DNA of 64,000 nucleotides from Aphanomyces cochlioides (Eukaryota > Oomycota > Saprolegniomycetes > Saprolegniales > Verrucalvaceae): positions 62,001 to 126,000 of the forward strand of contig JAHQRK010000046.1 of NCBI GenBank assembly GCA_019828595.1, given 5' to 3'. The position numbers were made by a program, and so were the translations under genes. The notes beneath the pieces were generated by a model. The model had not been told where the DNA came from. It was given only the letters and a program-made list of their open reading frames with translations, and made no database searches. Shown one piece after another: positions 20,989-31,966 of this stretch. Position 1 is the first letter of the stretch. Every line of letters begins with the position of its first letter.

Positions 20989-21100
20989 TGAAGCAACGAC
21001 GAGTCGTTAAAAGCATGAAAATGACCTCGATCATCATGCAACCAGCGCCGCTGAACTGCTTTGTTTCATCGGTGTTAGAGAGATTAAATTTATTGTTCTG
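20989..21100 (+). pseudogene. 5' fragment of an LRR gene copy
   Basis: From ATG 20989 the frame reads MKQRRVVKSMKMTSIIMQPA, matching the first codons of the 14224 gene (MEQRRVAKIKK...MQPA), then diverges just before the F-box-like motif should begin. It is a truncated duplicate of the gene start and supports the choice of ATG 14224 as the true start of the parent. Confidence 0.7.
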
Positions 21101-21286
21101 ACTTCCAGTTGAGAAAACTCGACTTCACGCGAGGTAAGCTCGACATAATTTGATTACTTCGTGGTTAATTCCGAACTGACTTCCCTACTGCCTACAAGGA
21201 CCACATGTTGATTCGACCAATCTTTGTTCTCTGGGGACACTCGCGAGCTGTCTGACGTAGGATCGTCCAAAATACTAATGACAATA

Positions 21287-22621
21287 CTATGGCCGCAGAA
21301 CAACTATAAAATCTCCGCCGCGTTTGATGGCTAGATCTCTCAGGGCCTTCAAATCTTCAGACTGAGAGACTTTTCCATAATAAGTTTTCCATACAATCGG
21401 CTTTGTTTTGACACGTCGACTGGGATGTGCCATGCTTTCAATCAAGCGTCGCAGGTCAGAGATGCGAATTGTACCGTAGTCCAGGTACAATTCACTAATC
21501 GTGCTATTGTTCTGAATGGCCACGGCAAGGATTTCAACGCCATTTGATGGGAAATAACTCCCATCCAGAGACAATGCTTCCAACGTGCTCTTTTCAATGC
21601 ATTGAGCCAATGTGGACCAACGTGGACCAAACATTCTCGTGCTTAGCAATCGGAAGTATTTGATGGAAGTACGTGGCTGAGCTTTTAATACATACTCCAT
21701 GCCATCATTTTCGATATTATCATCATACTCAAAATGAGTTACTTTTGATCCTTCAAGTCGACTCGCCAATGTTTCAACTTGGCTCAACCGGAGCTCACAA
21801 TCAATCAATTGCAACGAATTCATTGTAAGTACGATTTCAGTGAAGTCCATATCGTCAGGATGACAGCTCGACAGCTTGAGCGTTTCCAGAGTCGGGCAAT
21901 TGAACATGATTTGATAGAAGGCTTGCCTTGTATTCATGTTCGCGGCTTTCCAATCTCCAGAAAAGCATGCAAGCTTTTGAACAAGTTGCTTTTGAAACCA
22001 CTGCGTAAGATGGTCCAAGTCCAGAGATCTCATAATGCGAGACATCGAACTCCAATTCAATGATTTGATTGCTCGCAGCGACACTCTCAAAGAAATCGGA
22101 TGATTCTTCTTCGCTAGCAATATACGCCTCCAAGGATGTCAAATGAGGCAATCGTGGCAAAATGTTCGACCACCAATTTGGAGCAACTTTGTCGTACAAT
22201 GCAATACTGAGCCGAGTAATCCTAACATCGATCAAATCGTCCAGTACCTTCGCCGTCGGGATGCTATTTCGAATGATCCACTCAATTTCCGTTCAAGGGC
22301 TTATATTCGTCTTGAGCCACTCGACATTTGTCCACACTTCTTCCACTTCTACATCGGTATAATATTTGACAATTTCTTCGAATGCATATCGGTCACTAAG
22401 TCTACAAGCGAGGATTTCAGGACCAGATTTGGCCATAATTCGCAGCGGTCGTATTTCAAGCCCAATGTGTACAAATGCTCCAGGGGTCCGAACAAGTAGC
22501 ATGGACGGAGAGCTTCTAAAAATTCAAACAAATCGGTCGCATCTGGGATGAAAAATGCAATCTTCACGACAATATCCACCGGAAGTTCGAGTCGTTTGAG
22601 CAGAAGCGCATTCAACGACAT
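21287..22621 (-). pseudogene. F-box-like/LRR copy with two frameshifts and one stop
   Basis: From ATG 22621 it reads LPVDIVVKIAFFIPDATDLF, GPLEHLYTLG and ELWPNLVLKSS. It shifts frame near 22390-22400, meets TGA after TNISP (near 22290), shifts back near 22030-22060 and then runs intact through IMFNCPTLETLKL, RLEGSKVTHFE, QNNSTISEL, MAHPSRRVKTKPIVW and KRGGDFIVV to 21287. The 3' half is still a clean 277-codon frame. It is closest to the intact 18719-20146 gene, with which it is convergent. Confidence 0.88.
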
Positions 22622-23515
22622 CCAACCTCGTAGAGAATATTCTTGAGGAGTTGTTGCCTCGTCGCCTGTCGCTCGATTGAATAGAATGGATAATAGTCAA
22701 CGTCCCTTGATGTTACACTCAAACCGTTGAATGGTCTTCAATAGTTGATATTCTGTCAGGAAATTTAGAATCCACCAACCGTTAGATCGCCTTAAGCGGC
22801 GAGGAATAACTCTGGGAGCAATTTGGATGCCTTTCGGGGTGACTTTAGGTTGGATATTTCTGAAAGAGAATCGAAGAACGACGAAGTCACTTGACCAAAG
22901 CTTATTCCAACGAAAACGTTCCAAGTTGAAGCTTATTCCCGAGGAAATTGATATCTCCCATCTTTCATGATGGGTGCAAATCAAATGGGTAATATGGATG
23001 TTTGTATAGAACTCGGTGAACTCCACAGTTTTTCAAATGGAGTAACAAGTGAGGACGTATAATCTCACTGCAAGTTTAATGTACGCGATAGTACGCACTT
23101 AAAACTGGTTCTTACCATGCAAAAATCAATTGTTTTTCGTCGTAGCTTCATGTTTCAGTTTGAAGTAGTATAAATTTCCTGCACGATAGCTCTTAAACTT
23201 GAACTTGACGGCACTCAAACTCAAGCATTATCCTTCTCGTTGACAAGTCGATTGCACATTGTTGAATTCAGCCCCTCCTATGAGCCAGAGAGCAAGCCCT
23301 ATAGTGTTCTAGAGAGGCTAGAGCCTTGTATGTATGATAGACTTTCGCATTTCCTCTTTCGGCATAATATTGCGGCTTTATGCTCTTTAATTTTCATTCA
23401 TAAAATGTATGAGAAAATCTTGAAAATTGATATAGACAGTTGAAGTTTGTGATAATACTAGTATTAATTTGGACAAGATGTTTTTCGAATTCCAATGACT
23501 TTCAATTTTTTCGTG
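22622..23515. other. Intergenic, no gene recognised
   Basis: About 900 bp between divergent LRR copies. Short open frames on both strands show no known protein and are not shared with other spacers. Confidence 0.4.
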
Positions 23516-24775
23516 ATGAAGCCAATGTGGTCCGAGGTGACGGTGGACATCGTCGTGACGATTGCGTTTTCCATTCCAGAGGCGTCGAGTTTGTTTGCTT
23601 TCATTGAAGCTCTACGTCCGTACAAGATGCTGGGACCACTGGAGCATTTGTATCAGCTGGGCTTGACACACAAGCACTGTGAATTGTGGCCAATCTTGTA
23701 TTTGAACTCTTCAGTGGTCGAATCGTCCGAACGATCTTCATATGAGGCAATTGCCAAGTACCAACAACTCAAATTTCATGGAATCTCCAAGACATGGACA
23801 CGGTTCTCCCGATAGAAGACGTGGACAATTGGACGGACTTAAGAATTGCCAGGCTTGCGATTGATATTGACGATGAAGAAGATGCGATTTGGTGCCTCCT
23901 TGCTTTCAAAACTCCCGTCCTTGACATCGTTGGAATTGGCCATAGGGGCCACCGACTTGGCCGACTTTTTTGCTTATCTAGCAGCGAGCGAACAAATTAC
24001 AGACCTTTTCCTCGAATTTGACCAGTACCAACTGACGGATTTTGATCTCATGCATCTTACGGAGTGGTTCCGTCAGCAGCCTGTGAAAAGTTTTGAGTGC
24101 AGTAGTGGAGATTGGATCGACGCAGACTACAATGTGAAACAAGCTTTCTACCAAGCCATGTTCAGTTGCCCAACGCTCGAAACACTCGAAATTTCGACTT
24201 GTGACCTTGACGACATCGACTGGACTCAATTGGATTTCTCGATGAAGACTTTAGTGCTCGATCAATGTGGTCTTTCACAGCCGACGACGTGCGGATTTTC
24301 GCGAGTCGACTGGAAGGCTCCAGCATTACAGCACTTGTGTTGTCAGATTACGCATTTGATGACATTTATGCCATGGAATGTTTACTGCAAGTCCAACCGC
24401 ATACTCGAATCAAGCAGTTGGGGTTGAATGGCATAAATATGGATGGCCAAAGGTGGTCCATGATGGCGCTGCTGTTTGAGCTGTGTACCTTGAAAACTTT
24501 CATTCTCCGTGGCAACGAAATGTCCTCTTGATGTAGCTCAAATCTTGGCCTCAGCCATTCAAAACAACCAAACGATCGAAGAATTGGAACTCGAATACAG
24601 CGACATTGCACTTCCCGATGTAGAAATCTTGATTCAAAGTATGACCAATCCAAGCCGTCACGTTAAAACAAAGCGGCTCAAGTGGATAACCCGCCAAGGA
24701 TGTATCTCGGAACCAGCCAATTTACAGGCATTGGCCGTCGAAGGTGGCGGCCAATTTGTATATGAGGAAGTCTAA
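23516..24775 (+). pseudogene. F-box-like/LRR copy with frameshifts and a middle deletion
   Basis: Starts MKPMWSEVTVDIVVTIAFSI with GPLEHLYQLG and ELWPILYLNSS. After EAIAKYQQL the W.DVEWLK..LNP block is deleted and the frame changes. It continues WTDLRIARLAIDIDD, shifts again near 23900, runs through LTEWFRQQPV and AMFSCPTLETLEI, shifts near 24280, and again near 24520 before QNNQTIEEL, MTNPSRHVKTKRLKW and GGGQFVYEEV. At least four breaks, so non-functional, but all other family blocks remain. The 5' end (AAGCCAATGTGGTC) resembles that of the copy at 31967. Confidence 0.87.
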
Positions 24776-25197
24776 TTTCTGTAGCAAACCAATGAGGTAA
24801 CTTTCGCTTGTTTGATCCATCAAGCAATATATTGGCGGTTTTCAAGTCGCTCAATTGATTTTCGCAATTTATTGAGACGATGATTATCGATTTGAAGTGA
24901 TGTAAACTTTCATCTTCTACACACCGTCCATAAATTAAACCATGCGAGGTCAATCAGCTTATGGGTTTTGACACCTTATCACCTCTTAAACTTGTTTTTC
25001 AAGATGGAATGAAATGCCATGACTCGTGAACTTGTCGAATCGCTGCATCCTCAGTAAACACGATAGGTACGGAATCATGGAAATGGAAGAAGAGTATTAT
25101 TGAGAGACGCTGAGCAGCTCAGGTCCTATTAAGTCAATAGAAAAACTGAAGAGAAATCTCACAAAAGTTCATTGCAAAGGGTACGTTCGACGATTGA
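24776..25197. other. Intergenic between convergent LRR copies
   Basis: About 420 bp, AT-rich, no gene. It should hold the 3' ends of both neighbours. Confidence 0.4.
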
Positions 25198-26692
25198 TCA
25201 ATAATCTAGATGGAAACTAGTCTCATGTATGAATTCGCCTCTACAGTCGGTGGCCAACTTCATCAATGCTTGCAACGACTCAGACTGGATCGTTGGTTCA
25301 CATTCGGTGGTCCATTTAATCCGCTTTACTTTAACTTGGCGACTGGAGTTTATCATACTTTCAATCAAGAATCGCAAATCGGGGATCGAAATTTCGATGT
25401 AGCACTGCAAGTTGTCGGCATCCGATTGATCATTGTTAGACTCCTTGGCATCTCCTTGCGCCACTTGTAATTCGCAAAGAGTTTGGTTTTTCTGAATAGC
25501 TGTGGCCAGGCTACGTGCAACATCCGATGGAAATTTATTCGCGTACAGAACCAACGTTTCCAATGTGCATTTCTCAATCAGTGGGGTAAATTTGGACCAA
25601 CGGGAACCCTCTATACGTAAACCATTCAACGTCAAACTTTTGATGGATGTATATGACTGGACTTGAAATAGAGATTCAATGCCATTCGTATCGTCAAATG
25701 GGAAATCATTCAGTTCAAGTCGAGTGAGGTTGGATCCTTGTAGCCGCTTAGCCATGCATTGGACTTGCTTTGATGTCATACCACAGTGGTTTAATACGAG
25801 ATTCTTCATAGTAAATGCTAAATCTGTAAAGTCAATGTCACCAAGAAAGCAGCGAGTTAGCTTCAGTGTATGCAAAGTCGGACAATTGAACATGCTTTGA
25901 TAAAAAGATTGTCTCGTTTCGTCGTCAATATATTCCCAGTCGCCATGAAGGCATTCAAACTTTTGAACAGGTTGTTGGCGAAACCACTTGGAGAGATGGT
26001 CTACCTCCAAAGGTGTCATCTCGTTCCCTACAAAAGAGATATCCAAGTCTGTGACTTGGCTGCTCGTGGCGAGAAATTCAAATAAGCAGCAGCTCGAGTT
26101 GATGCTGTCAATTGACACATACAATGTCGTCAAGTAAGGCAATCGCGGCAAAATATTCTTGCACCACATACGTATCGAAGCATCGTCAAGGAAGAAATCT
26201 ACACTGAGCTCGGTAATTCTCAAGGCAAACCAATCGTCCACAACTTTTATCTCAAGGGGTTCACTGTCTCCATCTTGACTATCTCCATCTTTAATGCCTC
26301 CATCATCCCACTTAATATTCGTCGTTGGGTCCAAATTCGACTTGAGCCACTCCACGTCCGGCCATACTCTGTCGACAACTACCGTGGGATAGTACTTGAC
26401 GATCGCTTCAAACGAACATCGATCTACTGAGTCTCCTATCGACGGTTTTAGAGTCAACTTAGGCCACAACTTGTAGGGCTTGTAATTCAAACTCAACTCG
26501 GTGTAAATGCTCCAATGGACCAAGCATCTTGAAAGGGCGGAGAGCTTCTAGAAATGAAAATGCGTCCTTGTAGCCTGGGATAAAGAAAGCAATTTTCACA
26601 ACAATATCCACCGGCAGATTGAGCGATACAGGTTGCAATGGATTCGAGACACCTGCATAGTGTTTCTTGTTCTGGTACGCTGCCCCCTCCAT
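25198..26692 (-). pseudogene. Near-intact F-box-like/LRR copy with one 2-nt deletion and an inserted 15-bp repeat
   Basis: From ATG 26692 (MEGAAYQNKKHYAG) it reads LPVDIVVKIAFFIPGYKDAF and GPLEHL, then loses 2 nt near 26505-26512, where relatives have a TTG-TAC junction, and continues unbroken for over 430 codons to 25198. Unlike its relatives it has an acidic insertion after NIKWDDGG (KDGDSQDGDSEP), encoded by three 15-bp units at 26261-26305, and an extra stretch before the last leucine-rich segment (QGDAKESNNDQSDADN). It has SMFNCPTLHTLKL, QKNQTLCEL and GEFIHE. Correcting the indel would give about 498 residues. It may be functional if the break is a sequence error. Confidence 0.82.
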
Positions 26693-27540
26693 CTTGACTC
26701 GAAATTTGAGAAATCGATTGGTTGGTCAGATGTCGCCCTCCAACTTGGTAATGTGAGAAATAGGGAGACGACAACTGTCCAAACCCCAGCTCATAGTTAA
26801 TATCCTGCGTAATATTAATATCCTGATACACTTCATTGTGAACTTGAGAGGAGGCGAAAGAGCAAAGCCAGCGTCATCACTGTATAATGTGTTCTCGTAG
26901 CAAGGTTATCTCGAAACTTGATAAACTAAGCATGACGCCAACGGGATTCTGCAGTTATGGCTCGTATCATCTCCACTTTAGGTTGGATTTGGACAAGCTT
27001 TTCAATGTTTTGAGCAACTTACTTCGGCACGAATCATTTTTTGCAGATTTCACTCGACAATATGTCTGCAATCAAAAGTCTTGGCAAGCACCTCTCTTGA
27101 AACCGAGCTGCTTGTATCGAACAAAGAGAAAGGATACGCGTCTGCCATCGCAACGGAATCGTACGGAAAATTACCGGATAAACGACCTTTCCTTGATTCA
27201 GGGAGCTGGAAATGCTAAACGTCAACTTGACGCTCTTTCCAACTGTATTTTAGCAACTCTTGATTGTATTGTAGTTAGTCTAGCCTTAGTAGTGATTGAG
27301 CAAACATTCAATTAAACGTACGTCGAGATTTCTGCGCCGTAGCCACCATGGAGATGGACATGATAACAAGAAACAGCGAAGCATCTGAAAAGCCATCCAT
27401 ATGCAGCAGAATGAGATAGAAATTTGCCCCTCAGAGCAGCGTGCACGTCCATTAAGCCATCCGCTAGCATGGGATAGCGTTGTTGCATGTGTACGGATAA
27501 TCCTCCGGATGATGGACATGGGTGCACAGTGTGCAAAGTC
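26693..27540. other. Duplicated upstream region of the 27541 gene
   Basis: Between divergent genes. An unrecognised 142-codon frame at 26887-27315 is probably fortuitous. Segments near 27165-27200 (GAAAATTACCGGATAAACGA) and 27320-27560 recur, diverged, upstream of the 29693 gene near 29255-29290 and 29440-29700, showing that gene and promoter region were duplicated together. Confidence 0.55.
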
Positions 27541-28881
27541 ATGGTCATGCCTCCAGCGCAGTCCGTGCTGCTGCCAGTCGATATCTTCGTGAAAATTGCG
27601 TTTTTGATCGGAGACGTTGAAGATTTGATTGCTTTTCTCGAAGCACTCCGTCCGTGCGACATGCTGGGACCGCTGGCGCATTTGTACCAGTTGTTCACGA
27701 CTCGCCATCACTCGGAACTGTGGCCGCGGTTGCGATTGAATCGGTCCATTCTTGACTCTTTCGAGCGAAATTTGTATGAAAATGTTGTCAAATACTATGG
27801 ACACATCGTCGTGGACGATGTCTGGGATGATATGGAATGGCTCAAGACATATTTGAACCCCATGACACAGATTGCCTGGAATCTCCAAGACATTGACACT
27901 CCCTTGACATCAATCCGTCTCGACGATTGGGCTAATTTGAAGATTTTCCACCTTGCTGTCGATATGTACGACGACGACGAAGCAATTTGGTGCACCGATG
28001 CTCTGTCCCAATTCCCGACCTTGACATGTTTGGAAGCGAACGTTTCCTGCTATAACTTGGATGACTTTTTCGCGAATCTAGCAGCGAGCAAACAGATTAC
28101 ACAGCTCCACCTTAGCTTTGATGAATACCAGCTGACAGCGTTTGATCTCGTTCATCTTACAGAGTGGCTTCGGCATCAGCCTGTTTGCCAGTTTGGATGC
28201 GAGCTTGGAGATTGGGAAGACTTGGACTTTGACGTCAAAGAAGCTTTCTACCACGCCATGTTCAATTGCCCAACAATGGATGTACTCGAGCTTTCAAGTT
28301 GTGAAATGGACGATGTCGATTTTACTGAATATGACTTTCCAATGAAGTCGTTGGTGCTTGATCAATGTGGTCTGTCGTCCGAACAAGTCGAGGCCTTAGC
28401 CAGTCGCCTGGAAGGATCGAAAATGACGTCTCTCCAGTTGACAGACTTCACATTTGACAATATGGGAGGGATTGAAAGCTTACTTGAAATTCAGCCAAAG
28501 ACGCCGATGACACATTTGTCATTGAGTGGGTTGCATATGGATGAGGCTGCATGGTCCAAGTTGGCTCCGCTGATTGAAAAGTGTACATTGGAAACGTTGG
28601 TCTTCTATGCAACTCAATTTTCATCCAACGTAACTCAAAGCCTCGCCGTGGCCATTCAAAACAATCAAACGCTTTGTGAATTGTATCTCAACTACTGTGA
28701 AATGGCAATTTCTGACGTCGAGCTATGGATTCAAAGTATGACCCATCCCAGTCGACAAACAAAATCAAAACGGATCAAATGGACAACCCATTATGAGGGA
28801 ATCTCTGACCCTGAAACTTTGCAGGCGCTCATCGCGTTGGCTGTCGATGGTGGGGGGGGATTTTTTTATGAGAAAGGCTAG
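27541..28881 (+). CDS. F-box-like/LRR family protein, full length (tandem pair, first)
   Basis: A 446-residue intact copy. ATG 27541 (MVMPPAQSVL) is chosen over an upstream ATG-less extension because the tandem partner starts at the equivalent codon (MVTPPARSVL). F-box-like motif at residues 11-35 (LPVDIFVKIAFLIGDVEDLI), GPLAHLYQL, WDDMEWLKTYLNPMTQIAWNL, LTEWLRHQPV, AMFNCPTMDVLEL (about 240), RLEGSKMTSLQL, QNNQTLCEL, MTHPSRQTKSKRIKW and a final GGGGFFYEKG. The run of eight G before the stop encodes that end and could slip. It lies 2152 bp upstream of the partner; both have near-identical middle parts. Confidence 0.88.
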   Translation: MVMPPAQSVLLPVDIFVKIAFLIGDVEDLIAFLEALRPCDMLGPLAHLYQLFTTRHHSELWPRLRLNRSILDSFERNLYENVVKYYGHIVVDDVWDDMEWLKTYLNPMTQIAWNLQDIDTPLTSIRLDDWANLKIFHLAVDMYDDDEAIWCTDALSQFPTLTCLEANVSCYNLDDFFANLAASKQITQLHLSFDEYQLTAFDLVHLTEWLRHQPVCQFGCELGDWEDLDFDVKEAFYHAMFNCPTMDVLELSSCEMDDVDFTEYDFPMKSLVLDQCGLSSEQVEALASRLEGSKMTSLQLTDFTFDNMGGIESLLEIQPKTPMTHLSLSGLHMDEAAWSKLAPLIEKCTLETLVFYATQFSSNVTQSLAVAIQNNQTLCELYLNYCEMAISDVELWIQSMTHPSRQTKSKRIKWTTHYEGISDPETLQALIALAVDGGGGFFYEKG

Positions 28882-29692
28882 ATTTTGCCAACAAGCCACT
28901 ATACTCCCTCAACTTGGTTAATTGTAGGAAAAAATGTAAACCACTTCGTCTCATTTCTCTTACCATTCCAGAGTGGCAAGGATATCGAAATTGATGTTGA
29001 CTCGAGATTAGACCAACAATTTGGCAACCGTGGCAGCTTGGGTCAACCGCAATATTGTGAAAGTCCTCGTCGCGATTACCTGGATAATCTTTCTTCGTCA
29101 AATTGTATCGAGTGAGGGCGTTGCAACACAATTCTATAAGGCGGCAGGTTGAATAATCAACTGCAATTTTACCAGCTGACGGCGTCTTATCTGTACCATC
29201 TCGTGTCCATCTTGCTGCATTTGATTTCGTCTCGTCCATCAAGACCCTAAACGTAGGGAAAATAACCGGATAGACGACCTTTCATTCTCTTGGCAAGCTG
29301 GCCAAACACAGTCGATACCCTTTCTAGCGGCATTCGAGTCACTCGTGATCGGAATGTCCTTATTCCAGCCTGAATAGCTGACTCATCATCCATACTGCCA
29401 ATTGCAGATCGAGAAAGTTTTTTTATCTACTCTGGGTGGTTGCCACCGTGAACGGGCGATGTGTCATTGAGATTGACATGAAAACAAGAACTAGAGAACA
29501 TTTCAAAAGTCTCTTAGATGAAACTTAGTGGGCTAGAAAGCAGCTCCATGTGAAATTGAACGTTAATTCCATCATACCTTCAGCTGACATTGGCGTTTAT
29601 GTATGGATAATTCTCCAAAGAATCATCCGGATGATGGCCATCATCGTGGTTATCCGGATGGTCCTGATCGTCATTGAGAGATTTGCGTAGTC
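28882..29692. other. Spacer between tandem LRR genes, copy of the 27-kb upstream region
   Basis: No gene. From about 29240 the sequence follows the upstream region of the first gene with many changes and adds ATCCGGATGATGG / TATCCGGATGGTCC repeats near 29625-29665 just before the start codon. Confidence 0.5.
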
Positions 29693-31030
29693 ATGGTCAC
29701 GCCTCCAGCGCGGTCAGTACTGCCAGTGGATGTCCTCGTGAAGATTGCATTTTCGATCAAAGATGTACAAGATTTGTTTGCCTTTCTCGAAGCACTCTGT
29801 CCATATGACATGTTAGGACCGCTGGCGCATTTGTACCAGTTGTTCACGACTCGCCATCACTTGGGACTGTGGCCGTCGTTGGCGTTGCATCCTTCCTTTC
29901 TTGACTCTTCCGAGAGACCTTTGTACGAAAGTATTGCCAAATACTACGAGCATGTCGTCGTCGAAAATGTCTGGGAAGATGTGGAATGGCTCAAGACATA
30001 TTTGAACCCCATGGCTCAAATTGGCTGGAATCTCAAAGACATTGACACTTATCTGACGTCCATTAGTCTCGACGATTGGACCGACTTGACGATTACCCGC
30101 CTTGGACTTGATATTGAAGACAAAGACGAAGCAATTTGGTGCACCCATGCCGTATCCCAACTGCCGTCGTTGACCTGCTTGGAAGTGGACATTGCCTGCT
30201 TTGAATTGGATGACTTTTTCGCAAATCTAGCAGCGAGCAAACAGATTACACAGCTCCACCTTAGCTTTGATGAATACCAACTGACAGCATTTGATCTCGC
30301 TCATCTTACCGAATGGCTGCGCCATCAACCCGCTCGCCACTTAGGGTGCGAATTTGGAGATTGGGAAGACTTGGACTTTGACGTCAAAGAAGCTTTCTAC
30401 CACGCCATGTTCAATTGCCCAACAATGGATATACTCGAGCTATCGGGTTGTAAAGTTGACGATGTCGATTTTGCTGAATATGACTTTCCAATGAAGTCCT
30501 TGGTGCTTCATCAATGCGGTCTGTCCTCCAAACAAGTCGAAGCCTTGGTCAGTCGACTGGAAGGATCGAAAATGACGTCTCTCCAGTTGACAGACTTCAC
30601 ATTTGACTATATGGATGGCATTGAAAGTTTACTTGAAATTCAGCCACGGACGAGAATCAAGCATTTGGCATTGGGTGGCTTGCACATATATGTGGCTACA
30701 TGGTCCAAGTTGACGCCGTCGATTGAAAAGTTAACAGTGGAAAGGTTGATCTTCTGTGCGACTGAATTTCGATCCGATGTAGCTCAAAGCCTCGCCATGG
30801 CCATTCAAAACAATCCAACAATTTGTGAATTGCATCTCAATTGCTGCGACATTGCACTTCCTGGTTTAGTACTTTTGATTCAAAGTATGACTCATCCCAG
30901 TCGCGAAACCAAGTCAAAGCGGGTCAGATGGACGGCGCAACAAGGCCAATTCCCTGACCCTGAGATATTTCAGGCGCTGGTCGAGTTAGCAGTCGATGGC
31001 GGCGGAGAATTTGTTTATGAGGAAGCCTAG
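29693..31030 (+). CDS. F-box-like/LRR family protein, full length (tandem pair, second)
   Basis: A 445-residue intact copy, tandem partner of 27541-28881. LPVDVLVKIAFSIKDVQDLF near residue 10, GPLAHLYQL, LWPSLALHPS, WEDVEWLKTYLNPMAQIGW, LTEWLRHQPA, AMFNCPTMDILEL, RLEGSKMTSLQL, QNNPTICEL, MTHPSRETKSKRVRW, ending GGGEFVYEEA. Runs of 60 or more identical bases with the partner (for example 30350-30430 against 28205-28280) alternate with clearly diverged stretches, which suggests gene conversion after duplication. Role as for the rest of the family, inferred. Confidence 0.88.
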   Translation: MVTPPARSVLPVDVLVKIAFSIKDVQDLFAFLEALCPYDMLGPLAHLYQLFTTRHHLGLWPSLALHPSFLDSSERPLYESIAKYYEHVVVENVWEDVEWLKTYLNPMAQIGWNLKDIDTYLTSISLDDWTDLTITRLGLDIEDKDEAIWCTHAVSQLPSLTCLEVDIACFELDDFFANLAASKQITQLHLSFDEYQLTAFDLAHLTEWLRHQPARHLGCEFGDWEDLDFDVKEAFYHAMFNCPTMDILELSGCKVDDVDFAEYDFPMKSLVLHQCGLSSKQVEALVSRLEGSKMTSLQLTDFTFDYMDGIESLLEIQPRTRIKHLALGGLHIYVATWSKLTPSIEKLTVERLIFCATEFRSDVAQSLAMAIQNNPTICELHLNCCDIALPGLVLLIQSMTHPSRETKSKRVRWTAQQGQFPDPEIFQALVELAVDGGGEFVYEEA

Positions 31031-31966
31031 ATTTTCCTACAATTCGAGGAATGAAAAGTGCCCAGAGGAGTAGTAATTCTCCCTCGCATTGGTTATCTAT
31101 AGTAAAACAGGCAAATACACTGTAAACCACATCTCATCTTAACAAATGACAGTAACGAATGTGACGTGTGTTTCGCGAAGCCGCCGCCACAAACAGCCAA
31201 ATGGGTGGAGTGCCGCCTCCCGTGCGTAGCTAAACTTCCAGAAAATCAATACAATCGACGTCGTAAAATGGAACCTTCGACAGCTTAGATCGACCAAACT
31301 TGCTTGGGTGGGATTTCATTGGAATCGAAGAAAAATCATTGTCTTGAAGGTCGCATTAACTCCACCATTTGATTAATGAATGCGGCTTGATAAAAAGATC
31401 GTCTCATACGCTCGTCGCCAGCCCTTCCCTCATGCGCCATGACGAATTGTAATGTCTTCTATAATTTGCTTCAACGTGGTCTCATCAAAGGCCTCTATAG
31501 AATATTTTACCAGGACTTCGTTACTTATCATCGTTGCATTTGATCTTTGGGGAGCGTTGACCTGAGGGACTTTATCGCATTCTCAGTTCACACTAGAAAT
31601 TCTTAAGTTACTTCAATCGATGGCCTGCGATAAACACTGTCTCTAGCTTACTTCTTAAGGATATACTATTAAATGTCGTTTGTTCAACCACTGTAAAATT
31701 CATTTTTGCACTCTGGACTGCGTTTCTGCTCTACGGTATACTGCTGCATATGAAGGTTAGCTGGGAGCGAATCCTCAACCATAACAGTAAGAATATATAT
31801 TCTTACACAAGGACTTGAGCAGTTTCCGCGCAGCATGTCTCGGCAAATTCACATGCAAACCTTTCAGAAATTGATCTTGCACTTGAAAACCTTTGAAAAT
31901 GTTTAAGCCCGAGACAATGAGAACTGCAGAGAAAAGAGTTGCCGACAGACTCGCAAGATAAAGCCA
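31031..31966. other. Intergenic with a weak reverse-strand LRR relic
   Basis: No intact gene. On the reverse strand near 31370-31430 a short frame reads DERMRRSFYQAAF, resembling the family's RQAFYQAMF signature, so a very old reverse copy may lie at about 31300-31480. The rest shows nothing recognisable. Confidence 0.35.

Noticed and set aside
26500..26515. Intron at the frame break of the 25198-26692 copy
   Set aside because: Only 2 nt are missing relative to relatives, with no GT-AG pair at the site; a small deletion or sequence error fits better.
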